64,000 nt of DNA, taken from contig WSXU01000006.1 of NCBI GenBank assembly GCA_009773455.1, positions 1-64,000 on the forward strand. The letters run 5' to 3'. The stretch is from Bacteroidota bacterium. Lineage in GTDB: Bacteria; Bacteroidota; Bacteroidia; Bacteroidales; Lentimicrobiaceae. Below, piece after piece: positions 27,530-37,245 of this stretch. The notes under the pieces are model-generated. The model saw only the letters and a program-made list of their open reading frames with translations, was not told the DNA's origin and did no database searches. Positions within the stretch are counted from its first letter, which is position 1, and each line of letters starts with the position of its first letter. The position numbers and the translations under genes were made by a program.

Positions 27530-28216
27530 ATGAGAAGAGCTATTCTTTTTATGTTTTCTGTCCTGTCTTTTACAGGGCTTTATGCACAGAATTGCGAAGG
27601 TTATTTTCCGGTTAAAACCGGAGCTTTCATCGAAACCAAAAATTATGATGCCAAGGGTAAATTAACTGGGACCAATCAGCAGACGATTCTGGCTGTTGAA
27701 CCTCTGGCTGCCGGCTTAAGCCTGAAAGTCAAGAGTGAGCAGTTTGACAATAAAGAGAAACTGACATATTCACAGGAACTTGGAATGCGTTGCGAGAACG
27801 GCGTTTTCTATATGGATATGAAGAATTTCCTTGATCCGGCTACCATGGGAGGAATGAAGGATATGGAAATGTCGGTCGACGGACTTGATCTTGAGTATCC
27901 GAATGTCCTGCAGGTTGGTCAGACATTGAAGGATGGCGAAATCAATATAAGTTTTATTTCAGGAGGCATGCCACTGATGAAAATGTCAGTAAAAATGTAC
28001 AACCGGAAAGTGGAAGCCCTTGAAAGTGTTACCACCCCTGCAGGCACATTTGAGTGCTATAAGTTGAGCTATGACATGGATGTGAAGTCAATCATGAAAA
28101 TGACTGTAAAAGCCACCCAATGGGTTTCAAGAAATGTAGGAGCTGTTAAATCAGAGTCTTATGATAAAAATGGAAAAATGGTAGGCTATTCTTTACTGAC
28201 AGCATTCAGGAATTAG
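27530..28216 (+). CDS. Secreted DUF3108/TapB-like protein
   Basis: 228 residues. A signal peptide (MRRAILFMFSVLSFTGLYAQ) precedes a single beta-rich domain. The pattern resembles DUF3108 / TapB-type proteins: an N-terminal YFPVKTGAFIETKNYD, central YPNVLQVGQTLKDGEI, then TPAGTFECYKLSYD and a final WVSRNVGAVKSESYDKNGK. Members are periplasmic or outer-membrane-facing beta proteins without a known enzyme activity. It is followed by a hairpin terminator and then by the VWA gene. Function unknown. Confidence 0.78.
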   Translation: MRRAILFMFSVLSFTGLYAQNCEGYFPVKTGAFIETKNYDAKGKLTGTNQQTILAVEPLAAGLSLKVKSEQFDNKEKLTYSQELGMRCENGVFYMDMKNFLDPATMGGMKDMEMSVDGLDLEYPNVLQVGQTLKDGEINISFISGGMPLMKMSVKMYNRKVEALESVTTPAGTFECYKLSYDMDVKSIMKMTVKATQWVSRNVGAVKSESYDKNGKMVGYSLLTAFRN

Positions 28217-28235
28217 AAGGTTTTTCATTAATGTG

Positions 28236-28280
28236 GGTTGTCTTAAAGTCAATAATTCACTGCTTTGGGACAACCTTCTT
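28236..28280 (+). terminator. Hairpin terminator after the DUF3108-like gene
   Basis: A 13-bp stem (28236-28248 with 28263-28275, including two G-T pairs), 14-nt loop, then TTCTTT. Well placed 19 bases after the stop codon. Confidence 0.6.
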
Positions 28281-28309
28281 TATTGCCATTATTTCCGTGA
28301 ACTGTTCAA

Positions 28310-30445
28310 GTGAAAGGCTTTTTTCGGAAATTTGCAATCTCAATAAATCCTGATATTTTGGGCCTACAACTCGTAACTGCATATTCATTCTGGCTGATTC
28401 CGCTCTGCCTGGCCTTTGGTGCAGCTCTGGCAGCTGTTTTGTATTACCGGAATACACCCGGTGATTTTTCACGTGGCCTTACATGGATTCTGTCCTTCCT
28501 TCGTTTTCTTGCCGGAAGCCTGATATCATTTTTACTGCTCTCGCCGATGGTGAAAACCATAGTCAGGACAACTGAAAAGCCAGTGGTGGTATTGGCTGTG
28601 GATAATTCGGGCTCCATGATTCTTGGCAGGGACTCGTTATTTGTGGTCAATGAGCTTCAGAAAAAAATAGACGATCTGGCAGCCTGGCTCGGCGATGATT
28701 TTGATATTGTAAAGTATACTTTCGGAGAGCAGGTTATTCAGGATGATACGCTGTCTTATACCGGAAAACTGACTGATATTTCTGCATTTTTCACTCAGAT
28801 AAATAATCGTTTCTATAACCGTAACCTTGGAGCAGTTATTCTGGCCAGTGATGGAATCTATAATTCCGGTTCAGATCCTTCTTATCTGGTCAGGGATGTT
28901 TCATATCCCGTATACACAATAAACATTGGTGACACCAACCAGCACCGGGATCTGCTGATAAAGCGGGTTAACTACAATCGTGTGGCCTTTAAGGGAAACC
29001 GGTTTCCAATTGAAATACTTGTTCAGGCATATGAATCTGCCGGGGAATCAAGCCGCATAAAAGTACTTCTGAATGAAACGGAAATTTTTTCTCAGGATAT
29101 CAGGTTCGTTTCTGATAAACAGGTTCTTTCCATTCCTGTTGCTGCTTCGGCTGATGAAGCCGGAAAACTCCGGTTAAGGATAAGCGTTGACCCAATTTCA
29201 GCTGAAGCCAATGAATCGAACAATACCCGGGAAATAGTCATTGAAGTAAAAGAAGGCAGGCAGAAAGTCGCAATTGTCGGAAATTCACCACACCCTGACC
29301 TGGCAGCCATCGAACGGGCCATCGGTAACAGCAGTAATTTTGAAACGGAACTCTTTTTTGAAGATAATTTCTCAAAGAAACCTGCAGACTACAGCCTGTT
29401 TATTCTGCACCAGTTACCCTCGGTAACAAATCAAGCCGCAAAGCTGCTCGGGGATCTGGCAAGACTCAATATTCCTGTTCTGTTTATACTGGGTAACCAG
29501 TCTGATATAACTGCATTTAACAATCAGAAAAGCGGATTATCCCTTTCAGGATTCAATAATTCCTTTAATGAATCCCTGCCTGTTTTTAATACAGATTTTC
29601 CTCTTTTTATCAGCTCTGAAAACCTGAAACAACTGCTTCAGATTGTTCCACCGTTAAATACACCTTTTGCCAGGTATTCGACAGGAAATGCCGCATATGT
29701 TTATGCAACCCAGGCCATCGGAACGGCAACGACATCAATGCCCCTGATTTTCTTTAATCAAAACCCTGACCGGAGATCCGGTGTTATTACGGGTGAAGGA
29801 ATCTGGCGCTGGCGGTTATCAGATTATTCGAAAAATCAAAATCAGCTTGCATTTGATGAATTGATCGGAAAAATGGTCCAATACCTGGCTGTTAAGGATG
29901 AAAAAAGCAGGTTCAGGGTCTCTGTCAGGGATTATTTTGCTGAGAATGAAAACATTGAATTTGGAGCTACCCTGTTTAATGAAACTTATGAACTGATCAA
30001 CGACAAGCTTGTGACAATGGTCATTACCGGGGAAGATGGGAAGAAATATGAATTTGAATTTACGCCTGCCGGGGAGTCCTATCAGTTAAATGCCGGGAAT
30101 TTCAAACCAGGTATCTACCAATTTCAGGCTTCTGCCGAAACCGGAAGCAGGAAATTAATGCAACAGGGGTCTTTTATTATTACAGCATTAAATCTAGAAG
30201 ATATTAATACTGTGGCCAATCACAGGATGCTTAATACGATGGCAGAACTGACAGGTGGGAGTGGGGTTGCGCCGGATAGGATTTCTGAGATAGCACAGTT
30301 GATAAAAAGCCGGAAAGATATGAAGCCGGTTACTTACACCCGGAAACGCTATACCGATCTCATTTCATTTCTTCCATTGCTGCTGCTGATCCTCGGCTTT
30401 TTAAGTACAGAATGGTTTCTCCGCAAGTATCATGGCAGTTATTAG
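28310..30445 (+). CDS. VWA-like membrane protein
   Basis: 711 residues from a GTG start; no ATG exists before the conserved part. Two N-terminal membrane helices (about 22-47 and 57-82) are followed by a von Willebrand A-like domain (about 90-240) with the MIDAS-type DNSGSM motif. Beta-rich domains follow (240-660), then a final membrane helix near 685-704. The layout (TM, TM, VWA, large periplasmic part, TM) is common in Bacteroidota and resembles BatA-like or glutamine-amidotransferase-like membrane proteins. The usual MoxR ATPase and DUF58 partners of Bat operons are absent here. Role unknown, perhaps envelope stress or protein complex assembly. Confidence 0.8.
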   Translation: MKGFFRKFAISINPDILGLQLVTAYSFWLIPLCLAFGAALAAVLYYRNTPGDFSRGLTWILSFLRFLAGSLISFLLLSPMVKTIVRTTEKPVVVLAVDNSGSMILGRDSLFVVNELQKKIDDLAAWLGDDFDIVKYTFGEQVIQDDTLSYTGKLTDISAFFTQINNRFYNRNLGAVILASDGIYNSGSDPSYLVRDVSYPVYTINIGDTNQHRDLLIKRVNYNRVAFKGNRFPIEILVQAYESAGESSRIKVLLNETEIFSQDIRFVSDKQVLSIPVAASADEAGKLRLRISVDPISAEANESNNTREIVIEVKEGRQKVAIVGNSPHPDLAAIERAIGNSSNFETELFFEDNFSKKPADYSLFILHQLPSVTNQAAKLLGDLARLNIPVLFILGNQSDITAFNNQKSGLSLSGFNNSFNESLPVFNTDFPLFISSENLKQLLQIVPPLNTPFARYSTGNAAYVYATQAIGTATTSMPLIFFNQNPDRRSGVITGEGIWRWRLSDYSKNQNQLAFDELIGKMVQYLAVKDEKSRFRVSVRDYFAENENIEFGATLFNETYELINDKLVTMVITGEDGKKYEFEFTPAGESYQLNAGNFKPGIYQFQASAETGSRKLMQQGSFIITALNLEDINTVANHRMLNTMAELTGGSGVAPDRISEIAQLIKSRKDMKPVTYTRKRYTDLISFLPLLLLILGFLSTEWFLRKYHGSY

Positions 30446-30477
30446 CAATGGTTTCTCATTCATCTCATTAAATAAAA

Positions 30478-30485
30478 TAATTTTG
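30478..30485 (+). promoter_or_regulatory. Possible -7 box for the M48 protease gene
   Basis: TAATTTTG, an exact TAnnTTTG match ending 16 bases before the ATG. The upstream element is only TTTC at the expected spacing. Confidence 0.4.
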
Positions 30486-30501
30486 GAATATCTTATCACC
30501 C

Positions 30502-31737
30502 ATGGCTGACATATTATTCATCTGTATTCTGGTATTTGTTATAGCCGGGTTCCTTGCAGGACAGGTAATATCATTCCTGAATCACAGGTCAAGGAAAAAG
30601 CCGGTTCCTCCTCTTCTTGAAGGGGTGTATTCTCCCGATCGATACCAGCAATATATTGGTTATAAAAGTGAGTCGTTCCGGTTTGGAATGCTGATCTCCT
30701 GGTTGTCTTTTTTTGTAACTCTTGCAATGCTTTTAGGCGGGTTTGTGATGATTGACGATTTTGTCAGGTCGGTTTTCGTAAGTCCGATACTACAGAGTCT
30801 TCTCTTTTTTGGAATCATAGGATTGGCTGCTGACCTGTTGTCAACACCTTTTGATCTGTATGATACTTTTGTAATCGAGCAGAAATATGGTTTCAATAAA
30901 GCAACACCGTTAATTTATATAACGGATAAGCTGAAATCATGGCTGTTGGCTGCAATCATCGGTGGTGGTTTAATCAGCCTTATTGTCTGGCTGTACACAA
31001 TACTGGGTCAATCCTTCTGGTGGCTTGCCTGGATTTCAGTTTCTGCTTTTACAATCTTTTTCAGTCTTTTTTATTCCACCCTCATCGTGCCTTTGTTTAA
31101 TAAGCAAACCCCGCTGGAGGCAGGTGATCTCCGGACTAAACTGAATGATCTGGCAGTCAGGACTGGGTTTAATCTTACCGATATTTTCATTATTGACGGG
31201 TCAAAACGTTCCACCAGGGCGAACGCTTATTTTTCAGGATTCGGAGCCAAAAGAAGAATTGTCCTGTATGATACACTGATACAAAATCAGACACCGGACC
31301 AGATCACAGCCGTTCTGGCGCATGAAATAGGTCATTACAGAAAAAGGCATACCATAAAGACCCTTGTACTGTCGATTGTACAAACAGGTATTATATTATT
31401 CCTATTTTCAGTGGTGGTAGGCAATCCGGATATATACCTGGCTTTGGGAAGCACCGGCAGGAGTTTTCACCTGGGGCTGATTATATTCATGATTCTTTAT
31501 AGCCCTGTATCCTCCATAACATCAGTACTCATTAATTATCTTTCAAGGTCATATGAATTTCAGGCAGACCGGTTTGCCGCTGAGAATGCCGACCCGATGG
31601 CCATGGCTTCTTCACTCAGGTTGCTGACTTCTGATAACCTGTCAGATCTGACACCACATCCCTGGTATGTGTTCCTCAACTATTCTCATCCTCCGCTGGA
31701 TCAAAGGCTTGACCGCATCCTGAACGATAAGGCATAG
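30502..31737 (+). CDS. M48 family zinc metalloprotease (CAAX prenyl protease type)
   Basis: 411 residues with an N-terminal M48_N region of about five membrane helices and a metalloprotease domain. The zinc site is HEIGH (His274, Glu275, His278), with a third ligand candidate Glu352 in SYEFQADRFA. The C-terminal NYSHPPLDQRLDRI is the typical end of Ste24-like M48 enzymes. Length and layout match the Ste24/HtpX-like group used in membrane protein quality control; prenyl processing is not expected in bacteria. Single gene. Confidence 0.92.
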   Translation: MADILFICILVFVIAGFLAGQVISFLNHRSRKKPVPPLLEGVYSPDRYQQYIGYKSESFRFGMLISWLSFFVTLAMLLGGFVMIDDFVRSVFVSPILQSLLFFGIIGLAADLLSTPFDLYDTFVIEQKYGFNKATPLIYITDKLKSWLLAAIIGGGLISLIVWLYTILGQSFWWLAWISVSAFTIFFSLFYSTLIVPLFNKQTPLEAGDLRTKLNDLAVRTGFNLTDIFIIDGSKRSTRANAYFSGFGAKRRIVLYDTLIQNQTPDQITAVLAHEIGHYRKRHTIKTLVLSIVQTGIILFLFSVVVGNPDIYLALGSTGRSFHLGLIIFMILYSPVSSITSVLINYLSRSYEFQADRFAAENADPMAMASSLRLLTSDNLSDLTPHPWYVFLNYSHPPLDQRLDRILNDKA

Positions 31738-31747
31738 CCGGATTGGG

Positions 31748-32158
31748 TTACCTGATAAGATTGGTTGTAATAAAGGCCATTGTTTGAAAGGTATCAATCC
31801 TTCTGGCCGAATTGTAGTCTTCGGTAGCTGCCCATTTTTTGCCGGCTTTCTGATTGGTTAGAGCACGGTACAGATAAGCGTCAAGGTTTTCAGAATTCAG
31901 GTCAATTACAATACTGAAATCAATCAGTGCACCGGCATAATCTTTCAAAAGCATCTTATTGTATCCCCGATGAAAGTATGCCGATTCGTAGTTGTTATTC
32001 AGGTTAATTGCTGCATCGCAAAGCAATATTGCCTGATCATATTTCTTCTTTTTGGTAGCAACCAGGGCAGCCCTGAGATAATCCGATGCCTTATATTGGG
32101 AAAATCCATCGGAAGTAATAAGTATAAATGCCAATAATAGAATTGAAAATTTCCTCAT
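31748..32158 (-). CDS. Small exported TPR protein
   Basis: 136 residues: signal peptide (about 1-20, ending DGFSQ) and three tetratricopeptide-type helix pairs (KASDYLRAALVATKKKKYDQAI, NYESAYFHRGYNKMLLKDYAGA and NLDAYLYRALTNQKAGKKWA). TPR proteins of this size act as adaptors in protein complexes. Converges with the M48 gene with a 10-base gap. Partner unknown. Confidence 0.75.
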   Translation of the reverse strand: MRKFSILLLAFILITSDGFSQYKASDYLRAALVATKKKKYDQAILLCDAAINLNNNYESAYFHRGYNKMLLKDYAGALIDFSIVIDLNSENLDAYLYRALTNQKAGKKWAATEDYNSARRIDTFQTMAFITTNLIR

Positions 32159-32390
32159 CCTGCTAAAAATTTAATTCTGGTGCCGTCAATTCTTTTAACA
32201 CAAAGGATTCAACAAAGTTTACCCAATAGTGTTTACAATGGAATGATACATTTATACTGACGGTTTTATTGCTGAAAAGTTACAAAAAAATGATGGTATT
32301 CCGAATGGTTTTCATTGTAAATTGCATGTTGAAAAATTACTTTTAGCCTGTTGTATAATTTTCTGTAATTCATCATTATAGATAAATAGG

Positions 32391-34742
32391 GTGGCATTAA
32401 AATCAATAAAATCAGTTTCCGGTAAATTAAAGAAAGTACTGAAATTCATTTTTGGTATTTTCTTTAAACTGCCTTCCGGTTTGTCTGGAATATGGCATAA
32501 ACTGGCAATGAGGTTGCTTCAGGTTTTTATGCTTATTCTGGTGATTATCCTTTCCATCAATTTTAACCTGTTTGGATTGTTCGGGCCATCACCGAAACTT
32601 ACCGATCTTAAAGACCCTGAGATCAGTGTTGCTTCTGAACTATATGCTTCTGATGGGTCGCTGATCGGAAAATACTATCTTGAAAACAGGACTCCTGTTG
32701 AGTTTTCTGATCTGTCTCCAATACTTGTGAATACTTTGCTTGCTGCAGAGGATATCAGGTTTTACAATCACAATGGAATTGATCTCAAGGCTACCATCGC
32801 TGCTATCTGGAGTACGGCCAGGGGCGAAAAGAGAGGTGGCAGCACCATAACACAGCAACTTGTCAAAAATCTGTACAAAACCCGACACAAGAACCAGAAG
32901 GGGCTGCTTGGCTATATTCCCGGAGTCAATATTTTGATTGACAAGTCAAAAGAGTGGATTAATGCACTGAAACTCGAGTTTTATTATTCCAAGGACGATA
33001 TACTTACCATGTATCTCAATACGGTAGATTTCGGAAGTCATGCTTTTGGTATCAAGGCGGCCGCAGCAACTTTTTTCGACAGAAAGCCCTCCGAGTTGAA
33101 GGTTGAAGAAGCGGCAGTGTTGATAGGTCTGCTTAAGGCTCCAACCTATTACAGTCCGGCTCAGAACCCTGACAATGCCCTTAAACGGCGAAACAGCATT
33201 CTGTCCCAGATGCAGAGATATGGCTTTATTACTTCAGCGGAAGCCGATTCCCTGCTAAAGACAAGGATCTCACTTCGATACCGGCGTTCACACGACGATG
33301 ACGATGCGACCTATTTTAAGGAAGCCGTTGCCAGAAGTATGCAGGAATGGAGCAAAGAGTCAGGTTACAATATCTATACCGATGGATTGAAGATCTACAC
33401 AACAATTGACCCTCATCTACAGGACTATGCAGAGCAAGCCGTGGTTAAACATATGAAGAGGTTGCAGAAAAGATTCAATGAACACTGGCAGGGACAAAAT
33501 CCATGGATTGATAGTAAAGGCAATGAAATTCAGGGTTTTATCGAAGGCTTGTCTAAAGAAACTTCTTATTATGAAGGCCTGAATAAAAAATTTAAGGGTA
33601 ATTCCGATTCTATAAATTTTTACCTGAATCTTCCCCGCAGGATGACTGTTTTCTCCTGGAAAGGTCCTGCCGATACCACTTTAAGTACAATGGACTCGAT
33701 CAGGTATTACCGCCATCTGCTGAATACCGGATTTGTAAGTATGGACCCTGTTACTGGTTTCATCAAAGCATGGGTCGGAGGGATCGATTTTCGTTTTTTC
33801 AAGTATGATCATGTAAATCAGGCCCGTCGCCAGCCAGGGTCATTGTTTAAGGCCTTTGTTTATACAGCGGCTTTCGAACACGGTTTGAGTCCATGTGACC
33901 GGAGAACTGATCAGCCTGTTACCATTAAATACACCGAGAAAGGCGAAACAAAGACCTGGTCACCACACAATGCCAACTGGAACTTTACGTGGGAAAATAT
34001 AAGCCTGAAAAACGCATTTGCCCGTTCCGTTAATTCAGTTGCAGTGCAACTGACCAATGAAATGGGATGGGATAAAGTCATTGAGTGCGCGCACAGAATG
34101 GGCATAAGCTCACCTTTGAGAAATGTTCCGTCTGTTTGTCTCGGGTCGAGCGATGTTACCCTGCTTGAAATGGTAAATGCTTATTGTGCATTCCTGAATG
34201 ATGGAATGAAAAATGAACCCGTTTTGGTTACCAGAATAACCGATAGGGAAGGTAAAGTAATTTATGAATACAAACCTGCGCCTGTAAGGGTAATCAGTGC
34301 TGAAACAGCCTTCCTGATGAGTATTATGCTGAGGTCAGGATTAACTGAGGCCGGAGGTACAACGCAGGGTTTGTGGGAATATGATCTCTTTAATTACGAT
34401 ACTGAGTTCGGAGGAAAAACCGGTACATCCTCAAATTTTTCCGACGGCTGGTTTATTGGTATAACCCCAAGGCTCGTTTCCGGGGTCTGGGTGGGAGGGG
34501 AGCACCGGAATGCAAGGTTCAGGACATCCCAGCTGGGTGAAGGGCTTAGAACGGCTTTGCCGGTCTATGGACTGTATATGGAAAAAGTGGTGCAGGATAA
34601 CAATCTGAAACAGTACAGGGGTAAATTCGGGAAACCTTCGATTAAGATCAATAAACCTTATTCTTGTTCTTCCTACGCCCCGGTAGCTGATTCGCTTTTG
34701 CCCGAAGCTGAACCGGGTACTGAACTGCCTGATTCGCTATAA
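32391..34742 (+). CDS. Class A penicillin-binding protein 1A (transglycosylase/transpeptidase)
   Basis: 783 residues from a GTG start. A cytosolic basic leader and one membrane anchor (about 43-62) are followed by a GT51 glycosyltransferase domain (about 90-260) with EDIRFYNHNGID and GGSTITQQLVKNL. The transpeptidase domain (about 430-720) has SLFK (nucleophile Ser484), SVN and KTGTS. It polymerises lipid II and crosslinks peptidoglycan in the periplasm. A Pro/Ser tail of about 40 residues ends the protein. The gene converges with the ABC permease gene and the two ends overlap by six bases. Symbol not assigned because several class A PBPs usually coexist. Confidence 0.93.
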   Translation: MALKSIKSVSGKLKKVLKFIFGIFFKLPSGLSGIWHKLAMRLLQVFMLILVIILSINFNLFGLFGPSPKLTDLKDPEISVASELYASDGSLIGKYYLENRTPVEFSDLSPILVNTLLAAEDIRFYNHNGIDLKATIAAIWSTARGEKRGGSTITQQLVKNLYKTRHKNQKGLLGYIPGVNILIDKSKEWINALKLEFYYSKDDILTMYLNTVDFGSHAFGIKAAAATFFDRKPSELKVEEAAVLIGLLKAPTYYSPAQNPDNALKRRNSILSQMQRYGFITSAEADSLLKTRISLRYRRSHDDDDATYFKEAVARSMQEWSKESGYNIYTDGLKIYTTIDPHLQDYAEQAVVKHMKRLQKRFNEHWQGQNPWIDSKGNEIQGFIEGLSKETSYYEGLNKKFKGNSDSINFYLNLPRRMTVFSWKGPADTTLSTMDSIRYYRHLLNTGFVSMDPVTGFIKAWVGGIDFRFFKYDHVNQARRQPGSLFKAFVYTAAFEHGLSPCDRRTDQPVTIKYTEKGETKTWSPHNANWNFTWENISLKNAFARSVNSVAVQLTNEMGWDKVIECAHRMGISSPLRNVPSVCLGSSDVTLLEMVNAYCAFLNDGMKNEPVLVTRITDREGKVIYEYKPAPVRVISAETAFLMSIMLRSGLTEAGGTTQGLWEYDLFNYDTEFGGKTGTSSNFSDGWFIGITPRLVSGVWVGGEHRNARFRTSQLGEGLRTALPVYGLYMEKVVQDNNLKQYRGKFGKPSIKINKPYSCSSYAPVADSLLPEAEPGTELPDSL

Positions 34743-35549
34743 ATCTCTTTTAAGGAGAATCCTGTAGATCACAAGAGTAAAAACAACGATCCATCCAAAG
34801 CAGATGGCAGTGTCCTGCCAGGAGGTGTAATCGCTGAATGAAATGCCGAAAAGCTTCATGAGTGAACTGTTGGGCAATGGAACCAGGTTGCCGGCTGCTT
34901 CAAGTGGCAGGAATCTGCTGATGTTGTCAGGTAGTTTAAAGCTGAAAATCCTTTCCAGAATGAGTGAATATAAAAGGAATACGATCACGGTAATTCCGGC
35001 TCTTTTCAGAAGTACCGACAGAAAGGCAGCAAACATCATGTAGGTCAGCAGTTCCAACGCATGAGCCGCGATAAACAGCAACTTTGGGCTCAGGATCAGA
35101 TTGTAATCAGGCGACTTTTGCAGCAATCCGGCAATGAGTCCTGTAGAAGCGACTAAAACAGCTACAACCAACGAAAGTGCAATGATCATTGCTATTTTGG
35201 CTGTCATAAACCCGAGCCTGCTGGTTCCTGTAATCACCTGTTGCTTCAGGGTTCTGAAGGTAAATTCATTGGTAATCAGTATAATAACCAGGAATGCAGG
35301 AAACATTTTAAGGAACCCTGCAATATAGGTCAGGTTTTGCCAGACCCCGGGAAATGCATATACGGGAAATGAAGGAATGGGAAGCGGAGACTTATTGTTT
35401 ACATTCACTGTAATATTATCCAGTATGCTCTGTAAACTGAAAAGAAGAATAACGAGGGTGGCAGCGTATAACCCGCTTAGAATCCAGAAAGTGCGGTAAT
35501 TCGAGATCTTGATCCACTCAGGATATATTGTTAAAAGTATCTTTTTCAT
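34737..35549 (-). CDS. ABC-2 type transporter permease
   Basis: 270 residues with six predicted membrane helices: one near residues 22-42, a large loop, then four in the middle and one at about 240-258. This is an ABC-2-like permease of the type found with bacitracin/lantibiotic-resistance ATPases. It is the second gene of a two-gene unit, six bases downstream of the ATPase. Substrate cannot be inferred. Its stop overlaps the end of the convergent PBP1A gene by six bases. Confidence 0.85.
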   Translation of the reverse strand: MKKILLTIYPEWIKISNYRTFWILSGLYAATLVILLFSLQSILDNITVNVNNKSPLPIPSFPVYAFPGVWQNLTYIAGFLKMFPAFLVIILITNEFTFRTLKQQVITGTSRLGFMTAKIAMIIALSLVVAVLVASTGLIAGLLQKSPDYNLILSPKLLFIAAHALELLTYMMFAAFLSVLLKRAGITVIVFLLYSLILERIFSFKLPDNISRFLPLEAAGNLVPLPNSSLMKLFGISFSDYTSWQDTAICFGWIVVFTLVIYRILLKRDL

Positions 35550-35555
35550 CGGCTT

Positions 35556-36470
35556 TCAGATTGTATCAGCACCCGGATGGTTTCCGGTGATTTCGAGGAA
35601 ATAGCTTTCGAGACTTTTCTTATTCATACTGAGGTGTGAACAGCTGATCCCTCTGGTAAAAAGAAACTGGTTTACTTCTGATGGGTTGCATAATCCCCTG
35701 GTTTTCAGTTCGGCATAATTGCCTCTGATCGTATGTGAAAGGTAATCAGGATACTCCTTTATAACAGTTTCGAGTTTTGAAAGATCAGTACTCCCGATCA
35801 CGATGGTTTCAGTATTACTCAGTACATCATCAACACTGCCCGAGAATAGCTTAACCCCCTTCTGCAGTACCGCCACATGGCTGCATACTTTCTGAACTTC
35901 ATCAAGCAGATGGCTGGCCAGGATAATGGTAGTACCCGATGATGCAATTGATGTGATCAAACCCCGGATTTCTGCAATTCCCCCGGGATCCAGTCCATTG
36001 GTGGGCTCATCAAGGATAAGGACCTCAGTATTGCCAAGCATGGCTGAAGCGATGGCAAGGCGCTGTTTCATTCCGAAAGAGTAAGTCTGGAAACGATGTT
36101 TTCTGCGATCCGAAAGGCCTGTCAATTGCAAAACCCTTTCAATATCCTGCTCAGGAACGCATCGTACCCGAGCTATGATTCTCAGATTATCAACTGCATT
36201 CAGGTAAGGGAAGAAGTTGGGGTGTTCAAGAATTGCACCGATGCGTTTGAGCGATTTAAAGTCCAACGTTTGCCCAAACCAGCGGAAGCTCCCATGATTG
36301 GGAAGTGTAGCCCCGAGAATGATTCCTAAGGTGGTCGTTTTTCCGCTACCATTTGGTCCAAGCAAACCATAGACCTGTCCCCTGGATATGGTAAGATCCA
36401 GACCGGATAATGCTTTGATTCTCCCGTAGTTCTTGCTCAGACCTTTAATTTCCAGTATGGTATCTTCCAA
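35556..36470 (-). CDS. ABC transporter ATP-binding protein
   Basis: 304 residues. Walker A GPNGSGKTT near residues 36-44, the signature region SFGMKQRLAIA near 130-140, Walker B VLILDEPTNGLDPGG near 149-163, and the switch His in ILASHLLDEV. The C-terminal 80 residues resemble the accessory domain of the bacitracin-exporter (BcrA-like) ATPases. Together with the permease gene 6 bases downstream it forms an exporter with two polypeptides. Substrate unknown. Confidence 0.92.
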   Translation of the reverse strand: MEDTILEIKGLSKNYGRIKALSGLDLTISRGQVYGLLGPNGSGKTTTLGIILGATLPNHGSFRWFGQTLDFKSLKRIGAILEHPNFFPYLNAVDNLRIIARVRCVPEQDIERVLQLTGLSDRRKHRFQTYSFGMKQRLAIASAMLGNTEVLILDEPTNGLDPGGIAEIRGLITSIASSGTTIILASHLLDEVQKVCSHVAVLQKGVKLFSGSVDDVLSNTETIVIGSTDLSKLETVIKEYPDYLSHTIRGNYAELKTRGLCNPSEVNQFLFTRGISCSHLSMNKKSLESYFLEITGNHPGADTI

Positions 36471-36584
36471 AATATATACTTTTTAATGGATAAAATCGTA
36501 GTAATCCGATTAAGCTATAGGACGTTGAAATATGGTGAAAATTACAAAAAAAGGCGATAGGCTTCCCCGCTTTGTCTTTTTATC

Positions 36585-36592
36585 TATTTTTG
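36585..36592 (+). promoter_or_regulatory. Possible -7 box for the SlyD-like gene
   Basis: TATTTTTG, an exact TAnnTTTG match, 65 bases before the ATG. No -33 element at normal spacing. Confidence 0.3.
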
Positions 36593-36657
36593 CTTTTGAA
36601 ACTCAACAAAGTAGCCTTGCTTGCTGTTGAATATTTTATAACAAAACAATTATTCTG

Positions 36658-37164
36658 ATGACTGTTTCACAAAACAAAGTGGTTTCACTCACCTACGAGT
36701 TAAAAATAGATAATGCTTCCGGAGAAGTTGTCGATATGGCCGATGCTTCCGAACCACTGGTCTTTATTTATGGTACAGGTAACCTGCTGCCAAAATTCGA
36801 AGCGCACATTTTCAATCTTAAAGTAAAGGATAATTTTGAGTTTACCCTTTCAGCAGCGGATGCATATGGCGACTTTACCGATGATGCCATTGTAACACTT
36901 CCCATCGATGTTTTTATGATGGATGGAAAAATAGATCCCGAGATGCTTCGCATTGGAAATGTTATTCCAATGCAGGACAATGAAGGTCATCCGCTCGAAG
37001 GCGTAGTGAAATCAGTCGAAAAGGATAAGGTCATTATGGATTTTAATCATCCGATGGCTGGTAAAAACCTGCACTTTACAGGGAGTATTCTCGAATTACG
37101 GGATGCTACTCCCGAAGAGATCAGTCATGGTCATGTGCATGGCCCCCATGGTCATCACCATTAA
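36658..37164 (+). CDS. SlyD-like FKBP peptidyl-prolyl isomerase
   Basis: 168 residues, cytosolic. An FKBP domain with an inserted flap (IF domain) of the SlyD type: FIYGTGNLLPKFE near 38-50, the insert with AYGDFTDDAIVTLPIDVF, then MDFNHPMAGKNLHF near 122-135. The tail is His-rich (SHGHVHGPHGHHH), a metal-binding feature of SlyD, where it helps nickel insertion into hydrogenase. It catalyses cis-trans prolyl isomerisation and acts as a chaperone. Followed by a strong terminator. Whether it also binds nickel is inference. Confidence 0.9.
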   Translation: MTVSQNKVVSLTYELKIDNASGEVVDMADASEPLVFIYGTGNLLPKFEAHIFNLKVKDNFEFTLSAADAYGDFTDDAIVTLPIDVFMMDGKIDPEMLRIGNVIPMQDNEGHPLEGVVKSVEKDKVIMDFNHPMAGKNLHFTGSILELRDATPEEISHGHVHGPHGHHH

Positions 37165-37204
37165 TTCCTGGTAGTTCGGGCTTTCCGGATATTTAGATAC
37201 TTAA

Positions 37205-37231
37205 AATCCCTGTGTTAACAGGGATTTTTTT
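37205..37231. terminator. Terminator between convergent slyD-like and rsmI-like genes
   Basis: AATCCCTGT / ACAGGGATT stem of 9 bp, GTTA loop, T7 on the plus strand and A-rich 5' side, so it can serve both strands. Confidence 0.85.
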
Positions 37232-37245
37232 GTTTATATACCGGA